Under the pieces are notes generated by a model. That model made no database searches, was not told where the DNA came from, and saw only the letters and a program-made list of their open reading frames with translations. A DNA stretch of 64,000 nucleotides from Alentia gelatinosa (lineage: Eukaryota > Annelida > Polychaeta > Phyllodocida > Polynoidae). This document shows positions 1-11,588 of this stretch, piece by piece. The first letter of the stretch is position 1; every line of letters starts with the position of its first letter. Made by a program: the position numbers and the translations under genes. Location of the stretch: the NCBI GenBank assembly GCA_950022655.1, contig OX465584.1, positions 26,013,469 through 26,077,468 on the forward strand, given 5' to 3'.

Positions 1-3000
1 GCAAGACAGCTAAATACTTTGGAAAGGCCTGATTGAGTGAGAACATTTTTGAAACTTTGGCTTTTCACTTGAAAACCTGTCAAAATCAGTCATTTCTCGG
101 TGGCGCCGTCATCTAAAGTCACCCAAACTCTGCCGCTAGTTTGGAAAAACCCAGAAGGGCTAGGAATACAACTTTAACTGTTCTGAATAGGTAATATATT
201 GGGGAAGACAGCTAAATACTTTAGAAAGGCCTGATTGAGTGGGAACATTTTTGAAACTTTGACTTTTCACTTGAAAACCTGTCAAAATCAGTCATTTCTC
301 GGTGGCGCCGTCATCTAAAGTCACCCAAACTCTGCCGCTAGTTTGGAAAAACCCAGAAGGGCTAGGAATACAACTTTAACTGTTCTGAATAGGTATTATA
401 TTGGGGAAGACAGCTAAATACTTTAGAAAGGCCTGATTGAGTGGGAACATTTTTGAAACTTTGACTTTTCACTTGAAAACCTGTCAAAATCAGTCATTTC
501 TCGGTGGCGCCGTCATCTAAAGTGACCAAAACTCTGCCGCTAGTTTGGAAAAACCCAGAAGGGCTAGGAATACAACATTAACTGTTCTGAATAGGTATTA
601 TATTGGGGAAGACAGCTAAATACTTTAGAAAGGCCTCATTGAGTGGGAACATTTTTGAAACTTTGACTTTTCACTTGAAAACCTGTCAAAATCAGTCATT
701 TCTCGGTGGCGCCGTCATCTAAAGTCACCCAAACTCTGCCGCTAGTTTGGAAAAACCCAGAAGGGCTAGGAATACAACTTTAACTTTTCTGAATAGGTAT
801 TATATTGGGGAAGACAGCTAAATACTTTAGAAAGGCCTCATTGAGTGGGAACATTTTTGAAACTTTGACTTTTCACTTGAAAACCTGTCAAAATCAGTCA
901 TTTCTCGGTGGCGCCGTCATCTAAAGTCACCCAAACTCTGCCGCTAGTTTGGAAAAACCCAGAAGGGCTAGGAATACAACTTTAACTGTTCTGAATAGGT
1001 ATTATATTGGGGAAGACAGCTAAATACTTTAGAAAGGCCTGATTGAGTGGGAACATTTTTGAAACTTTGACTTTTCACTTGAAAACCTGTCAAAATCAGT
1101 CATTTCTCGGTGGCGCCGTCATCTAAAGTCACCCAAACTCTGCCACTAGTTTGGAAAAACCCAGAAGGGCTAGGAATACAACTTTAACTGTTCTGAATAG
1201 GTATTATATTGGGGAAAACAGCTAAATACTTTAGAAATGCCTCATTGAGTGGGAACATTTTTGAAACTTTGACTTTTCACTTGAAAACCTGTCAAAATCA
1301 GTCATTTCTCGGTGGCGCCGTCATCTAAAGTCACCCAAACTCTGCCGCTAGTTTGGAAAAACTCAGAAGGGCTAGGAATACAACTTTAACTGTTCTGAAT
1401 AGGTATTATATTGGGGAAGACAGCTAAATACTTTAGAAAGGCCTGATTGAGTGGGAACATTTTTGAAACTTTGACTTTTCACTTGAAAACCTGTCAAAAT
1501 CAGTCATTTCTCGGTGGCGCCGTCATCTAAAGTCACCCAAACTCTGCCGCTAGTTTGGAAAAACCCAGAAGGGCTAGGAATACAACATTAACTGTTCTGA
1601 ATAGGTATTATATTGGGGAAGACAGCTAAATACTTTAGAAAGGCCTGATTGAGTGGGAACATTTTTGAAACTTTGACTTTTCACTTGAAAACCTGTCAAA
1701 ATCAGTCATTTCTCGGCGGCGCCGTCATCTAAAGTCACCCAAACTCTGCCGCTAGTTTGGAAAAACCCAGAAGGGCTAGGAATACAACTTTAACTGTTCT
1801 GAATAGGTATTATATTGGGGAAGACAGCTAAATACTTTAGAAAGGCCTGATTGAGTGGGAACATTTTTGAAACTTTGACTTTCCACTTGAAAACCTGTCA
1901 AAATCAGTCATTTCTCGGTGGCGCCGTCATCTAAAGTGACCAAAACTCTGCCGCTAGTTTGGAAAAACCCAGAAGGGCTAGGAATACAACTTTAACTGTT
2001 CTGAATAGGTATTATATTGGGGAAGACAGCTAAATACTTTAGAAAGGCCTCATTGAGTGGGAACATTTTTGAAACTTTGACTTTTCACTTGAAAACCTGT
2101 CAAAATCAGTCATTTCTCGGTGGCGCCGTCATCTAAAGTCACCCAAACTCTGCCGCTAGTTTGGAAAAACCCAGAAGGGCTAGGAATACAACTTTAACTG
2201 TTCTGAATAGGTATTATATTGGGGAAAACAGCTAAATACTTTAGAAATGCCTCATTGAGTGGGAACATTTTTGAAACTTTGACTTTTCACTTGAAAACCT
2301 GTCAAAATCAGTCATTTCTCGGTGGCGCCGTCATCTAAAGTCACCCAAACTCTGCCGCTAGTTTGGAAAAACCCAGAAGGGCTAGGAATACAACTTTAAC
2401 TGTTCTGAATAGGTATTATATTGGGGAAGACAGCTAAATACTTTAGAAAGGCCTGATTGAGTGGGAACATTTTTGAAACTTTGACTTTTCACTTGAAAAC
2501 CTGTCAAAATCAGTCATTTCTCGGTGGCGCCGTCATCTAAAGTGACCAAAACTCTGCCGCTAGTTTGGAAAAACCCAGAAGGGCTAGGAATACAACTTTA
2601 ACTGTTCTGAATAGGTATTATATTGGGGAAGACAGCTAAATACTTTAGAAAGGCCTCATTGAGTGGGAACATTTTTGAAACTTTGACTTTTCACTTGAAA
2701 ACCTGTCAAAATCAGTCATTTCTCGGTGGCGCCGTCATCTAAAGTCACCCAAACTCTGCCGCTAGTTTGGAAAAACCCAGAAGGGCTAGGAATACAACTT
2801 TAACTGTTCTGAATAGGTATTATATTGGGGAAAACAGCTAAATACTTTAGAAATGCCTCATTGAGTGGGAACATTTTTGAAACTTTGACTTTTCACTTGA
2901 AAACCTGTCAAAATCAGTCATTTCTCGGTGGCGCCGTCATCTAAAGTCACCCAAACTCTGCCGCTAGTTTGGAAAAACCCAGAAGGGCTAGGAATACAAC

Positions 3001-3560
3001 TTTAACTGTTCTGAATAGGTATTATATTGGGGAAGACAGCTAAATACTTTAGAAAGGCCTGATTGAGTGGGAACATTTTTGAAACTTTGACTTTTCACTT
3101 GAAAACCTGTCAAAATCAGTCATTTCTCGGTGGCGCCGTCATCTAAAGTCACCCAAACTCTGCCGCTAGTTTGGAAAAACCCAGAAGGGCTAGGAATACA
3201 ACATTAACTGTTCTGAATAGGTATTATATTGGGGAAGACAGCTAAATACTTTAGAAAGGCCTCATTGAGTGGGAACATTTTTGAAACTTTGACTTTTCAC
3301 TTGAAAACCTGTCAAAATCAGTCATTTCTCGGTGGCGCCGTCATCTAAAGTCACCCAAACTCTGCCGCTAGTTTGGAAAAACCCAGAAGGGCTAGGAATA
3401 CAACATTAACTGTTCTGAACAGGTATTATATTGGGGAAGACAGCTAAATACTTTAGAAAGGCCTCATTGAGTGGGAACATTTTTGAAACTTTGACTTTTT
3501 GCCGGTGAACCCCTGAAAATCAGTCATTTCTCGGTGGCGGCGTCATCTAAAGTCACCCAA
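1..3560. repeat. 202-bp satellite array, about 17.5 copies
   Basis: The landmark GGGGAAGACAGCTAAATAC recurs at 201, 403, 605, 807, 1009 and so on to 3433, exactly 202 bp apart with no indels. Copies differ by a few diagnostic substitutions (GATTGAG or CATTGAG; AGTCACCC or AGTGACC; GGGGAAGA or GGGGAAAA). The array is open at the left edge, and its right end decays inside the last copy (from about 3497). No open reading frame runs through it. The unit holds a GGCGCC palindrome. Confidence 0.97.
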
Positions 3561-3562
3561 AC

Positions 3563-4058
3563 TCACCCACATCCTACATCCCCACATCTCCACATCCACA
3601 CATCCCTACATCCTACTTTCCCACATCCATACATCCCCACATCCCTAAATCACTACATCCATACATCCCCACATCCTACATCCCTACATCCTACATCCCC
3701 ACATCCCTAAATCACTACAACTTAATATCCCTACATCATTACATCCATACATCCCCACATCCTACTTCCCACATCCCCACATCCCTACATCCCACCATCT
3801 CCACATCTATACATCCGACACCTCCACATCCATATATCCATATATCCCCACATCCTACTTCCCCACATCCGAACATCTCTACATGATTACATCCATGCAT
3901 CCCCACATCCTACTTCCCAACATCCCACATCCCACATCTCCACATCTCCACATCTATACATCCCCACATCTCCACATCCATACATCCCCACATTATGTGG
4001 GATGTATGGATATATGGATGTTGAGATGTAGGATGTAGGGATGTAGGATTCATCTCAC
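3563..4058 (+). repeat. Pyrimidine-rich minisatellite (CCCACATCCTACATC type)
   Basis: Irregular tandem copies of a short ACATCC-based unit (CCCACATCC, CTACATCC, CATACATCC) start right at the end of the 202-bp satellite. Near 3990-4002 the array turns over at CCCACATTATGTGGG and continues briefly as GGATGT units on the same strand. Confidence 0.9.
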
Positions 4059-4165
4059 CCCTTGTACAAGCTTCGCCATAGAAATAACATTAGGAAAAAA
4101 TACTCAAGATCAACCCCCTAAAGTGACACTACTACGCCACGGCCGTGGTGTAGTGAATGTGAGGT
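4059..4165. other. Short unique spacer between inverted minisatellite arms
   Basis: About 100 bp of non-repetitive sequence separates the two minisatellite blocks of opposite strand polarity. No gene is visible. Confidence 0.6.
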
Positions 4166-4600
4166 GGATGCTCAACATCCATATATCCATACATGTATCC
4201 CACATAATGTGGGGATGTATGGATGTGGAGATGTGGGGATGTATAGATGTGGAGATGTGGGATGTGGGATGTTTGGAAGTAGGATGTGGGGATGTATGGA
4301 TGTAATGATGTAGGGATGTAGGGATGTGGGGAAGTAGGATGTGGGGATGTATGGATATATGGATGTAGAGATGTAGGATGTAGGGATGTGGGGATGTAGG
4401 ATGTGGGGATGTATGGATGTAGTGATTTAGGGATGTAGGATGTAGGGATGTGGGGATGTAGGATGTGGGGATGTAGGGATGTGGGGATGTAGGAATGTGG
4501 GAAAGTAGGATGTAGGGATGTAGGATAAATCGATGTGGAGATGTGGGGATGTGGGATGTCGGGATGTGGGGATGTAGGCTGTAGGGATGTAGGATGTAGG
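4166..4600 (-). repeat. Purine-rich minisatellite, inverted copy of the 3563 array
   Basis: Tandem GGATGTGGGGATGTAGGATG-like units are the reverse complement of the preceding ACATCC array, so the two blocks form a large imperfect inverted repeat. The long minus-strand reading frames (rich in H, P, S, T, I, Y) are by-products of the repeat, not proteins. Confidence 0.9.
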
Positions 4601-5095
4601 GTAGTATAGTGGAGGGACAGTATGGTAGAGGGGCAGTATGGCGAAGGGGCAGTATGGTGGAGGGGCAGTATAATGGAGGGGCAGTGTAGTAGAGGGGCAG
4701 TATGGTGGAGGGGCAGTATGGTGGAGGGGCAGCATGGTGGAAGGGCATCATGGTAGAGGGGCAGTATGGTGGAGAGGTAGCATGGTGGAGGGGCAGTATG
4801 GTGGAGGGGCAGTGTAGTAGAGGGGCAGTATAGTAGAGGGGACAGTATGATGGAGGGGCAGTATGGTTGAGGGGCAGTATGGTGGAGGGGTAGTATGGTG
4901 GAGGGGTTGTATGGTAGAGGGTTAGTATGGTGGAGAGACAGTATGGTGGAGGGACAGTATGGTGGAGGGTAAGTATAGTAGAGGGGCAGTATGGTTGAGG
5001 GACAGTATGGTGGAGGGGCAGTATGGTTGAGCATGGACATGCACTGTCCATGGGTTGAGGGACAGTATTGTTGAGCGACAGTATGTGTCAAGAAT
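4601..5095. repeat. 16-bp minisatellite CAGTATGGTGGAGGGG
   Basis: About 30 copies of a 16-bp G-rich unit. Since 16 is not a multiple of 3, the translated period is 16 residues per three units, which explains the repetitive minus-strand frames. The strand asymmetry (almost no C) continues from the neighbouring array. Confidence 0.92.
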
Positions 5096-5603
5096 GCTAG
5101 TTCATAAATTTACCACTAGGGAACCAAAAGTTGTGCTTCATTGACACTAGGGGCGCCACTAGAAGTCTGGTAGTTCCAACAAATGCCACTACGAGGTGTT
5201 GAATGCAGCCGAGGCGGACAGATCGCAGAACAAACACAGAGATAAGCCAGGTTTCCTATCCATAGAGTATAGGTCCGTGCTAGTATATATATATAACTTT
5301 GTTGATAATCATGGTTTTGTATCTATCAGAGTGGAACTTCAACATGGTGCCAAGGGATGGGTAGCGAACTTCAATCATCCAAACTTTAATGCAGGGAAGA
5401 GAGCCATCAAAACAGGTAAATTACTTTCAATATAAGAGAGTTTGTTTACAAGGTCGTTCATAAATATTCAGGGCAGGTGATGCCTTGTTGCATTCCCAAG
5501 TGTGGGGTGAATGATACCTTGAGGCATCATTTACAATATGTATGATATTACTGTTTCATCATCAAATAATGGATCAATAAATATAAAACTTGCAGAGAAT
5601 ATA
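5096..5603. other. No gene seen
   Basis: Unique-looking AT-rich sequence. The 79-codon plus-strand frame at 5196-5435 shows no family motif and no splice context that I could support. Confidence 0.5.
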
Positions 5604-5762
5604 CAGTAGAACCCCGCCTAACGGACACCCCGCATTAACGGACACCTTCGTTCGGAACGGTTCCCTCTGTTAGATGTTTATTTTAACCTCGCGTAAGTGG
5701 ACACCCCGCGCAAGGACACTTTGGTCCGGAACGCAGGGTCCCCCTTACGTGGGGTTCTACTG
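5604..5762. mobile_element. pogo/Tigger-like MITE, copy 1
   Basis: A 159-bp element begins CAGTAGAACCCCGC and ends with the inverted form GGGGTTCTACTG, flanked on both sides by TA (5602-5603 and 5763-5764). CAGTAGAACC-type termini with TA duplications are typical of pogo-like Tc1/mariner non-autonomous elements. The inside is a series of short CGGACACCCCG(C/T) repeats. A second full copy lies at 27250-27411. No transposase is present. Confidence 0.85.
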
Positions 5763-5764
5763 TA

Positions 5765-6417
5765 ATTATGATATAATATTGTACATTATTAGATAAAAGA
5801 AACAAGAGCTAGGTGTGCATCTTAGAATAGACTTGTTAGTCTTTAAAGGCCAAGTTAGGGGGTGGACTCATTTAAAACTCAATACAAGGTCAAATCTAAG
5901 CTGAACTTATGGTGCCATCTTGTGTTAGTTGGCCATACTACAGATTCCATGTTCAAAATGAGGCTCCAACCAGATATTTAGTGTTCTTATTAGGATATGG
6001 GTTTGAGGCATATGCAAATGTTTGGAGAGTGAAAAGAATCCAAGAGACCCCTGGTGGAATATGGCTGCATTATTATGACATGTACTTTCAAAGGGACACC
6101 CCACTTAAGGGGACACTTTGCGTTGAATGGAGGGTGACCCCTTAAACGGGGTTATATTGTTTGTCCACAGAGGAGTTCTTAAAAACGGACCTGTAACTGA
6201 AAAAGTACCCCCCCATACTGAATGTTTTTTTAAATCCATGTCAAATACTAAAAACTAAAACTGTAAAATTGTATGGCCATAAAACCTTCTGTCCAAAACA
6301 GAAATCATATTCCTATCTGTACTTAGTTAGCTATAAAAGGCCAAAATGTGGTCAGGTCGCCTAGTGACTCTACAAGCAGGTGTACTACAGTAGGCTATAG
6401 CTATATCGGAATATTCT
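5765..6417. other. No gene; decayed MITE tail at 6083-6165
   Basis: The stretch AGGGACACCCCACTTAAGGG to ACGGGGTTATATTGT resembles the 3' half of the 159-bp MITE upstream, with substitutions. The rest is AT-rich and featureless to me. Confidence 0.5.
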
Positions 6418-6595
6418 GTTTCCATGGAAACATGCCCGTCCCATAGAAATGCTCTAAGATTGGAATGGCCCCCTGAATTTTTTATAATCCCTATACATGT
6501 ACCTTTACTAAAATCCTAGTTGTGTATTTTTCTCTCTAAAATTCTGACAGTTATAGGCTTCTAAAGTCACTAATCTTAAGAAAAAAAGAAGATTC

Positions 6596-6629
6596 TGACC
6601 TTTGACCTTGAAAATAGAGGTCATGACCT
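6596..6629. promoter_or_regulatory. Nuclear-receptor site cluster (DR1 plus IR0), copy 1
   Basis: TGACCTTTGACCTTGA (6596-6611) reads on the minus strand as AGGTCA-type half-sites in a perfect DR1. Next comes AGGTCATGACCT (6618-6629), a perfect 12-bp inverted repeat of the half-site without spacer. The match to consensus is seen directly; receptor binding is inference. Confidence 0.45.
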
Positions 6630-6957
6630 TAAACAATGTCAGGGACTCTATGTTATAATGATAGCATTCACAGGATACTACATTTTAGTTTTTGAATTGT
6701 GTCAAAATACATATCTAAACACAAGCTGTGGGAGTAAAGGTGCATTTTCTGTGAATTTGTGATTTTTGGGTGTTTCCATGGAAACGACCCCATCTCATAA
6801 GCATGCCACTGAATTAGAATGGCCCCCTCAATTTTTCAAAAGCCTGAGGCATGTACCTTTCCAAAAATCACAGGTTGAAATATTTTTGTCCATAAACACG
6901 AAAAAGAGGGGAATTGAAAGGGTTGTACTTTGAAAAAATTGAGCAAAATTCAATGTT

Positions 6958-6996
6958 TGACCTTGAAATGGGAGGTCATGACCTTGAGCAAGGTCA
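6958..6996. promoter_or_regulatory. Nuclear-receptor site cluster, copy 2
   Basis: In the second tandem unit: TGACCTTGA (6958-6966), AGGTCATGACCT (6973-6984, again the perfect IR0) and CAAGGTCA (6989-6996). The half-sites are kept although the surrounding unit has diverged from copy 1. Confidence 0.45.
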
Positions 6997-7230
6997 TTGA
7001 CTCTATAATGGCCATAGAGAACTTAAATAGTGCTACATATTGATTTTTTAAATTTTGAGAAAATATCAAATTTTCACTAAGTTAGAATACAAAGTATTCA
7101 ATTTCTAAATATACCAATTTTTGGCAGGTTGCCATGGAAACAGGCCCACTGTGTCGCTAAGCTGGACATCAGAAATGGCCCCCTCACTTTTTCATAAACT
7201 CTGGACATGTGGCTAACTGAAAATCATAAT

Positions 7231-10200
7231 GAAACTTTCTACCTCCATTTGAAAGTCAAAAGTGGTCTTGCTCATGGACTAAGTAGGATATAGCCATAAC
7301 CTAAAAACCAACTGTCCACATGCTAATAATCAAATTAAGGTTGAAGTGTCATATCACATAATAAAACAACCAAATCTGGGTTTGGATGATGATAGGCTCG
7401 CCCTCTAGCATTATACCTGTCTCTACCAACATATTTTTGTCATAGACCCCTGCCTGTAAAGGGTTAAATGAAAGAAAGTTATTTTGGTTCATTAAAGATA
7501 CATTTGAGGTAAACATTTGTTTGCACATTGTGTCATTGTACTTGATGTGAACTAGTCTCTGACCTATCACGAGTTGAGTTTGGGGTGTCACAGGGGTCCA
7601 CCCTTGGCGCTCTTCTCTTTCTAATGTTCGTGAATATGATGTGTGAAGGGATTAAAATTAGCAAAGTGGAAAAGCTGAGTATCTAACTGAGGCCTGTCGG
7701 TAGTACTGCCGGAGAGTTTTGGTAAATATCATCACCATCTTCAACTTTTGTTTGCTGTGTGTAACATTTAATCCGTATACCTGTTTATCTCTGTTTGTAC
7801 ATCGATTCACTAACACATGTAATTCCTTGAAGTGGAAGATCTGCCTGCGAGCAGAACTGCTTGAGTACTGAAAAAAAAGTTCTTGAAAAAGAAACCCACT
7901 CTTGAACTGATGCTGAAATATACTTTTAAAAAGGTGATTACTAATTTTTCTTGTAGTCTATGGTATAGAACCAGACCTCACCCGTGAAGGTTGTAGTATT
8001 CCTGTCACCTTGACCTTCCAAGACCTGACTGGCAAGAATGTCATGTTGCTCCCGATCGGAGCCTGTGATGATGGTGCCCACTCTCAGAATGAGAAGATCA
8101 ACAAAGTCAACTACATTAAAGGGGTACATACCACTTAATTATTCTCATCAGTCATTTTCTAAAGATTTACAAGGAAACCACACTTGATCGTATTTGGAAA
8201 AATTGGTTACACTGATCATGTTTTAGGATGTATTCAATTCTTAGAACCATGATTTTTCCCCACACCAACAATTTCCTATGAGGACTTTAGATATCAGCTT
8301 AGTTCAAGCTATGTACTTATCTCTATAGTAAAAATTTGATTGACATTAGTGCTTTAAAAACCTCAGACCGACATTTATAAAGTAAATGGGTCCGTTTATT
8401 TCAACTTGTCTTATCAGAATACCTGTTTTGAGACAACAGTAGATCCAACCTTAGGTTATAAGATCAAACTATCTCATCGTAATAAATGAGAACCATCATA
8501 ATCCCTTAAAACCTTTATTTGCAGACAAAGTTGATTGCAGCATACATAGACGAGATTGCGAGGGATAAATGCCTGACATTTTTTTTCTGCAACAAGGATC
8601 TGCAGTCGACAGAAATTGGAAATGAGTAACAAGGACTTGAATCTGTAGCTCAAATCTGTAAAACTGTGAAATACCCATAATTTATTTATATTGCACCTCC
8701 TGTAAATGTACTTAAGATCAATAAATCAAGCTGAAACAAGGTATATATTTGACATATCTTTATTGGCAAGACCAAATCTTCCTCATATAACCAACGATTA
8801 ATACCCTGTTTTATTTGTTTTCGCTGCGGGCGGCAAAATACATTTCCACAAGTTATTCAGTTCTTTTATATGCATTGAGTTGGTCAGACTTTATTATAAA
8901 TACTTACATTTTCAATGCAAGTTATCGCTAGCACAATTTTATTGATATATCACAGCATTAGTATTGGACACCTGCTTTGGCCACAAATACCAGATTTCTC
9001 AGAACTTATTATTCTGTGCAAAGTGGTCATTACATTGACGGCATATAGCTGACCAGGACTTCCCAATAATAACATGCGTTCCAATTAAAAATGATGTTAA
9101 GAATGTCAGTCACATTAGCAAGGAAGTAAAGTATTGGATTGTTAGTGTAACTGCAATTCAAACAATGATTAATTCCTGATCTTCGTTTTTGTAAGATTCT
9201 ATAATCACATATACCTAATAATGGCCACAATAATGAGACGGTTTTACTATACAGACAGCAGATGTGGTGAACATGAAAAATTGTAGCCGCTATTTTGGGC
9301 ATTTAGAAGCAGTCGGGCCACAAATACTTGGGGTGTTTTATCAAACTAACGATAAGTTAGTATTTCACCAGTGAATACAGCAGATAGGTTGCAGACATTG
9401 CTTTGTAAAACATTCACTTTCATTTCTAACACAATAAATCATGACACATAAAAATTATAGGTAGTAGAATGTTCACAATAACTTCAAAATACCTTCTGTC
9501 TATATTTTTTCAACCAGACAGTAAAAGGTCATATCTACTGGAAATTACTCAACTTGATGAGATTTGTGGAATAATACGACCCACTTGTAGAACTTGGTTC
9601 GTAGGGTTTTAAATGCAAAGCTGTATTTGTGGACGTTTATAAAAAGAGGTTTTCCCACCTTCGCATATCATCGCACTGTTTCCCTTCAAGTTCTTGATTG
9701 CAAGGCAAATAAAATGCATCGATAGTATATCAAAGACTCTGTAAACTAAAAGCGTCCTCCTATGCTCCATCCACATGCTTCTAACCAAGTAATACCCGAT
9801 CACAATGTAGGGACTCATTTGCAAGACTCAAGATAATCACAGATGCAAAATGGATTTTTTTCAAATTCGAGTGAACAGGCAGAAAAGAAACGTATCCCAA
9901 AAAAATCTGGGGCACAGATTTGACACCTCCGAATCTTATTTAAAAGACACCTTTAGGTTAAACTGAACCCGGATATAGTTATCATCCTGTCAATAGAGTA
10001 GTCCATCAAAAAGGTTGCCTCCTAGAATTTCCCCCACGTGCTACCCCACAAGAGAACATGATAAGGAACTATCATGGATTTCTTACTGCAGACTCGATAT
10101 TGATAAATGAATCAGTTTGTTTAAGTACCTCAATCAGGTTTCATAATGCCCATCTCTATTCTATCTGATACACAGTATGTTAGGTTACTTTGATTGGCAC

Positions 10201-11142
10201 TTTAATTCAATACAATCTAGTTTCTATCCCTGCTAGCAAACTAAGATTTCCTAACTGGCGCTAAGTATGCATACAAGTTGTGTGGTAATGGTTCAGGTAA
10301 ACAAAGTAATACTACACAATAAAATATTGATTTCTAGTACATTCATGGCCACAACAGCAATAAAAACTCTAACAGACATGGATCAACCAGTATTTGCATC
10401 GGGTCAGCAGTGTATTTATATCAACCAGAAATTTCCTTTATTTACACATTTCCTTTGTTACACACTATTTACAATACATACATAAATATACGATCAAATC
10501 ATCATCGTTATCAAAATATACATTAAATTGTGACGTTTTAATGAATAGTCTGTACTACATAAAGAATGTAAATTTAGCGTTTAAACTGTTCTATAAATAA
10601 ATACAATGTACATTCATATCACAAAGTCTTTGTTCATACATATATACATTAACCTGCCGATGTCTACACAGGCAATGCCTTGTGTAACATGATAGATATG
10701 TGGTGTATAACATCCCCAAAGGACACACGAGGAAGCACTAGTGGATAGACAGTTAAACAACTATCATGGTCATTTCTAACGGTTATGGACAACATACACA
10801 CCTACAGGAGCAGTGACCACAGGGAGTATTGTTTCATTTATATCGCTATACATCAACTCATAAGGAATAGTTTACAATGATTGTTTTTTAGTTAGTGTTT
10901 CCTTTATGATAGCATCAATACAGATCAATTCTAATTGACACTGTTGACGAAAACGTCAAAGTTTTCTAGGGCCTTACGAGGCCATATTCAAATGGTTATT
11001 ACTTATCAGATATAAGTCTTTGGTTGTAACAAAAGGAAGCCTTCTACAGTAGGCCTACTCCTACTATGAGGTCGTGAGTAGCCTCCTCTTCAAAACCCAT
11101 TCTTTATATTACTGCACTTTTCATATCAAGTATAGCCATATG
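7231..11142. other. 3' flank of the kinase gene, no gene seen
   Basis: AT-rich sequence with scattered short frames that lack family motifs or splice-flanked conservation. Part of it is probably 3' untranslated or downstream sequence of the minus-strand kinase gene. I saw no tRNA, no long inverted repeat and no tandem array here. Confidence 0.5.
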
Positions 11143-11148
11143 TTTATT
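11143..11148 (-). terminator. MAP3K19: Candidate polyadenylation signal AATAAA
   Basis: AATAAA on the minus strand, about 250 bp past the kinase stop codon. Other AATAAA hexamers occur further downstream (for example near 10437), so the one used cannot be chosen from sequence. Confidence 0.3.
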
Positions 11149-11395
11149 GACAGGTCTTGGATTCCTTCTCCTGGTAACAAAAAAGTTGAAGAAAAAAAAT
11201 ATATATCGATCAAGACCAATTGATAACAGACTCAGAAACGCATTGTTAGTCATTTTTGAACTTTTTCTTTTTTTAAAGCACCTTCTAACAAATCAACCTG
11301 AATAAAAAAAATTGAATTTTGTCATTCATTGGCGTCAGCATGATCACATGTAATGTGATAATGGCCTCTCCCCTTGATCCCTGATGATATCTCGT

Positions 11396-11588
11396 TTATT
11401 TCTTCTTTTTGCGTCGCGTTAGGAAGGCGTGTGTGAGGAGCTCGCGGGCGGAGGGACGCTGGTTCTGATCACGTGTCATGCACTGAGACACAAAGTCTCG
11501 CGCATTCGCCGAGAACTTGTCCGGTAACTGCGGCGTCTCTTTTTCTGTACCGATGGCAAATATGGCCGCCATCGGTGGCACGTCGGCC
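11396..11588 (-). CDS. MAP3K19: Exon 22, kinase C-lobe end and stop
   Basis: 193 nt including TAA at 11398-11396; acceptor TTTCAG|GGC. PPMAAIFAIGTEKETPQLPD and the subdomain XI motif CMTRDQNQRPSARELLTHAF. The protein ends in RRKKKK, eleven residues or so after the kinase fold, so there is no C-terminal regulatory tail. Confidence 0.96.

Larger units (their letters stand above)
6418..7230. repeat. Diverged tandem repeat, ~355-bp unit, 2.3 copies
   Basis: Copies begin at 6418, 6772 and 7128 with GTTTCCATGGAAAC or GTTGCCATGGAAAC. Each then has AATGGCCCCCTNAATTTTT, a CATGTACCTTT-like block and, in the two complete copies, the block TTTGACCTTGAAA...AGGTCATGACCTT. Divergence is moderate, so this is an old duplication. 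No coding capacity is seen. Confidence 0.85.

Noticed and set aside
4110..5091. Minus-strand open frames of over 300 codons
   Set aside because: They are translations of 16-bp and ACATCC minisatellites; period and composition explain them fully.
5196..5435. 79-codon plus-strand frame as a small gene
   Set aside because: No family resemblance, no splice context and located between repeats.
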